Positions 32,284-33,991 of a stretch of 33,991 bases of DNA are shown piece by piece. The first letter of the stretch is position 1, and each line of letters opens with the position of its first letter. The notes under the pieces are model-generated. The model had not been told where the DNA came from. It worked only from the letters and a program-made list of their open reading frames with translations, and did no database searches. Where the stretch lies: contig NZ_CAMLAC010000016.1 of the NCBI RefSeq assembly GCF_946477935.1, positions 1-33,991 on the forward strand, written 5' to 3'. The stretch comes from an uncultured Sphingomonas sp. Its GTDB lineage: Bacteria; Pseudomonadota; Alphaproteobacteria; Sphingomonadales; Sphingomonadaceae. Both the position numbers and the translations under genes were made by a program.

Positions 32284-33945
32284 ATGACCATCGGTACGAC
32301 CGGGCGCCTGCGCACCTTCCTGCGCGAGCAGGAGTGGCAGTTCGCGCCGCATGAACGCCCCGCCATTCCCGGCTCGCCGGGCAGTCCCGATCATCCCCTG
32401 TCACGCCGCTGGGCCTATGCGCTGATCGCGATCCTGGTCGGGCTGACCGGTGGCCTGGGCAACGCCCTCGTCTCCGCCAACACCGCACAGTTGCAAGGCG
32501 CGCTGGGCTTCGATCCAACCGAGATCGCATGGCTCCCCACCGTCTATGTGATGACCAACGCGTCGATCAACCTGCTGCTCATCAAGTTCCGCCAGCAATT
32601 CGGCCTGCGCCCGTTCGCGCTGATCTTTGTGGGCATCTATGTGCTGCTCACCTTCGCGCACCTGTTCGTACGCGATTTCTGGTCGGCGATCGCGGTGCGC
32701 GCCGCCAGCGGCATGGCCGCCGCCGCACTGTCGTCGCTATGCCTGTATTACATGATGCAGGCACTGCCGGCGCGCTGGCGGCTGAAGGCGATCGTGCTGG
32801 GCATCGGCGTGCCGCAATGCGCGACGCCGATGGCGCGGCTCTTCTCGCCCGAACTGCTCGCCATGTCGCAGTGGCGCACCCTGTACCTGTTCGAGCTGGG
32901 GCTGGCACTGCTCAGCCTGGCGGCGGTAAGCTGGCTGCGCCTGCCGCCCACGGAGCGGCAAAAGGCGTTCGAGCCGCTCGATTTCCTCACCTTCGCGCTC
33001 TACGCTCCCGCCATCGGCCTGTTCTGCGCGGTGCTGGGTCAGGGGCGCATCGTCTGGTGGACGCAGGCGCCGTGGATCGGCTGGGCGCTTGCCGCCGCGA
33101 TCCCGCTGCTGGCGGGCGCGCTGCTGCTCGAACATCACCGCGCCAATCCCCTGCTCAACACGCGCTGGCTGGGGTCGGCCGACATCATCCGCTTTGCGAT
33201 CGTCACCATCATGATGCGCATCGCCCTGTCCGAACAGAGTTTCGGCGCGGTCGGCCTGCTCACCACGCTGGGGCAGAACAACGATCAGTTCGGCACGCTG
33301 TTCGCGATCATCGTCCTCGCCTCGGTGGCGGGCGTCGTCGCCAGCGCGGTCACGCTGGAAGTGCAGCGGCTGACCCATCCGGTGATGTTCGCCATCGCCC
33401 TCGTCGCGGTCGCTGCCTATGCCGACAGCTTCTCGACCAACCTCACCCGGCCGCAGCAATTCTACGGCACGCAGGCGCTGATCGCCTTTTCCGCGACCTT
33501 CTTCATCGGCCCGTCGCTGCTGTTCGGGATGACCCGCGCGCTGCAACAGGGGGCTGGCCACGTCATCAGCTTCGTCGCGCTGTTCGGCATGCTCAACTCG
33601 ATCGGCGCGCTCGGCGGCACCGCCTTTCTCGGCACCTTCCAGACGATCCGTGAAAAGGCCCACAGCGCCGCCATCGTGCAGGAGGTCGATCCCACCAACC
33701 CCATCGTGACGCAGCGCATCGCCGCCGGCGGCAGCAGCGTCGGCCGCGTCATCGCCGATCCGGCGCTGCAACGCGCGGAGGGCGCCGCGCTGCTGTCGCA
33801 GGCCGCCACGCGGGAGGCGAATGTGCGCGCCTATAACGACACTTTCCGGCTGATCGCGGGTTTGGCTGCTCTGACCACGCTGTACCTCGGCTGGCTGCTC
33901 TGGCGCCGCAACCGGCGTATGCGCCGAACCGGAACCGCATCATGA
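32284..33945 (+). CDS. MFS transporter of the DHA2 (EmrB/QacA-like) family
   Basis: This is a 553-aa inner-membrane protein with about 14 hydrophobic segments, the number typical of DHA2 drug:proton antiporters. Examples are WAYALIAILVGLTGGLGNAL, FALIFVGIYVLLTFAHLFV, WIGWALAAAIPLLAGALLL and FAIALVAVAAYADSF. The first loop has the family-like sequence GFDPTEIAWLPTVYVMTNAS. A soluble loop near the C-terminus (about 460-515) precedes the last helix, as in EmrB. Its stop overlaps the next ATG, so it is coupled to a downstream gene, probably the periplasmic adaptor. The substrate is unknown. Confidence 0.88.
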   Translation: MTIGTTGRLRTFLREQEWQFAPHERPAIPGSPGSPDHPLSRRWAYALIAILVGLTGGLGNALVSANTAQLQGALGFDPTEIAWLPTVYVMTNASINLLLIKFRQQFGLRPFALIFVGIYVLLTFAHLFVRDFWSAIAVRAASGMAAAALSSLCLYYMMQALPARWRLKAIVLGIGVPQCATPMARLFSPELLAMSQWRTLYLFELGLALLSLAAVSWLRLPPTERQKAFEPLDFLTFALYAPAIGLFCAVLGQGRIVWWTQAPWIGWALAAAIPLLAGALLLEHHRANPLLNTRWLGSADIIRFAIVTIMMRIALSEQSFGAVGLLTTLGQNNDQFGTLFAIIVLASVAGVVASAVTLEVQRLTHPVMFAIALVAVAAYADSFSTNLTRPQQFYGTQALIAFSATFFIGPSLLFGMTRALQQGAGHVISFVALFGMLNSIGALGGTAFLGTFQTIREKAHSAAIVQEVDPTNPIVTQRIAAGGSSVGRVIADPALQRAEGAALLSQAATREANVRAYNDTFRLIAGLAALTTLYLGWLLWRRNRRMRRTGTAS

Positions 33946-33991
33946 CCGACGCCCGCACGCCACCCGTCTCCCCCACCCCCCGCACCGAGGA
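33942..33991 (+). CDS. Start of next gene, probably an HlyD/EmrA-type adaptor (partial)
   Basis: The ATG at 33942 overlaps the transporter stop (ATGA). Only MTDARTPPVSPTPRTE is visible, a Pro/Thr-rich start, before the window ends. An adaptor is expected from the usual order with EmrB-like transporters; the sequence itself is too short to tell. Confidence 0.5.
   Translation, partial: MTDARTPPVSPTPRTE

Noticed and set aside
32737..33771. 344-codon minus-strand ORF opposite the MFS transporter
   Set aside because: It is highly charged and Arg/Gln-rich with no motif, mirroring a hydrophobic membrane-protein gene.

Overview
The window looks like a chromosomal segment of an alphaproteobacterium of the Sphingomonadales. 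This rests on the type of TonB-dependent receptor, the DUF3489/DUF2924/recombinase triad, a MucR-type C-terminal tail, GAAAGC-type intergenic repeats and overall high GC. Roughly positions 1-31119 read as an accessory island. It abuts the 3' end of a tRNA-Ser(GGA) gene at 31120-31210 on the minus strand, and beyond that tRNA the sequence becomes ordinary high-GC chromosome: a secreted cyclophilin, a DHA2-type MFS exporter and the start of its next gene.

Layout. (1) 1-2320: two adjacent IS5-family elements, each with a transposase split by a -1 frameshift site. The second carries a small secreted-protein gene between the transposase and its far inverted repeat. (2) 2531-6190: a small HTH regulator and a 1074-aa TonB-dependent receptor of visibly lower GC. 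(3) 6600-8100: debris, comprising a truncated IS5 transposase, a small exported protein, and the C-terminal ends of a MucR-like regulator and an alpha/beta hydrolase fused at a deletion scar. (4) 8160-9359: a VOC protein and a divergent TetR regulator sharing a perfect operator-like dyad, bracketed by a 48-bp direct repeat. (5) 9394-10015: an HTH regulator and membrane protein pair.

(6) 10805-22589 is the core of interest, an antiviral defence island. A four-gene type II CBASS operon (Cap4 nuclease-SAVED effector, CD-NTase, Cap2 E2-E1, Cap3 JAMM protease) runs on the plus strand. It converges on a five-gene minus-strand operon that I read as an ABC-three-component (ABC-3C) system: a QxK nuclease-like effector, a middle component, and a DUF3732 SMC-like ATPase with a CxxC hook. 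That operon also carries a 136-aa protein and a 228-aa protein with a PD-(D/E)xK-like pattern that I do not recognise as standard parts. An orphan 311-aa gene of unknown family, with an 18-bp-phased ACGTG repeat in its promoter, sits behind the ABC-3C operon. A small amber-interrupted gene lies between the two systems.

(7) 22740-31119: a mobile, phage-derived module. DUF3489, DUF2924 and a large serine recombinase are translationally coupled. A convergent operon encodes a ParB-DNA methyltransferase, a DUF5681 protein and a terminase large subunit, with no capsid, portal or tail genes. The methyltransferase has a DCPY motif IV in place of DPPY, and its ribosome-binding site lies in a hairpin. 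Functions in the defence region are inferred from motifs and gene order; no database search was possible.
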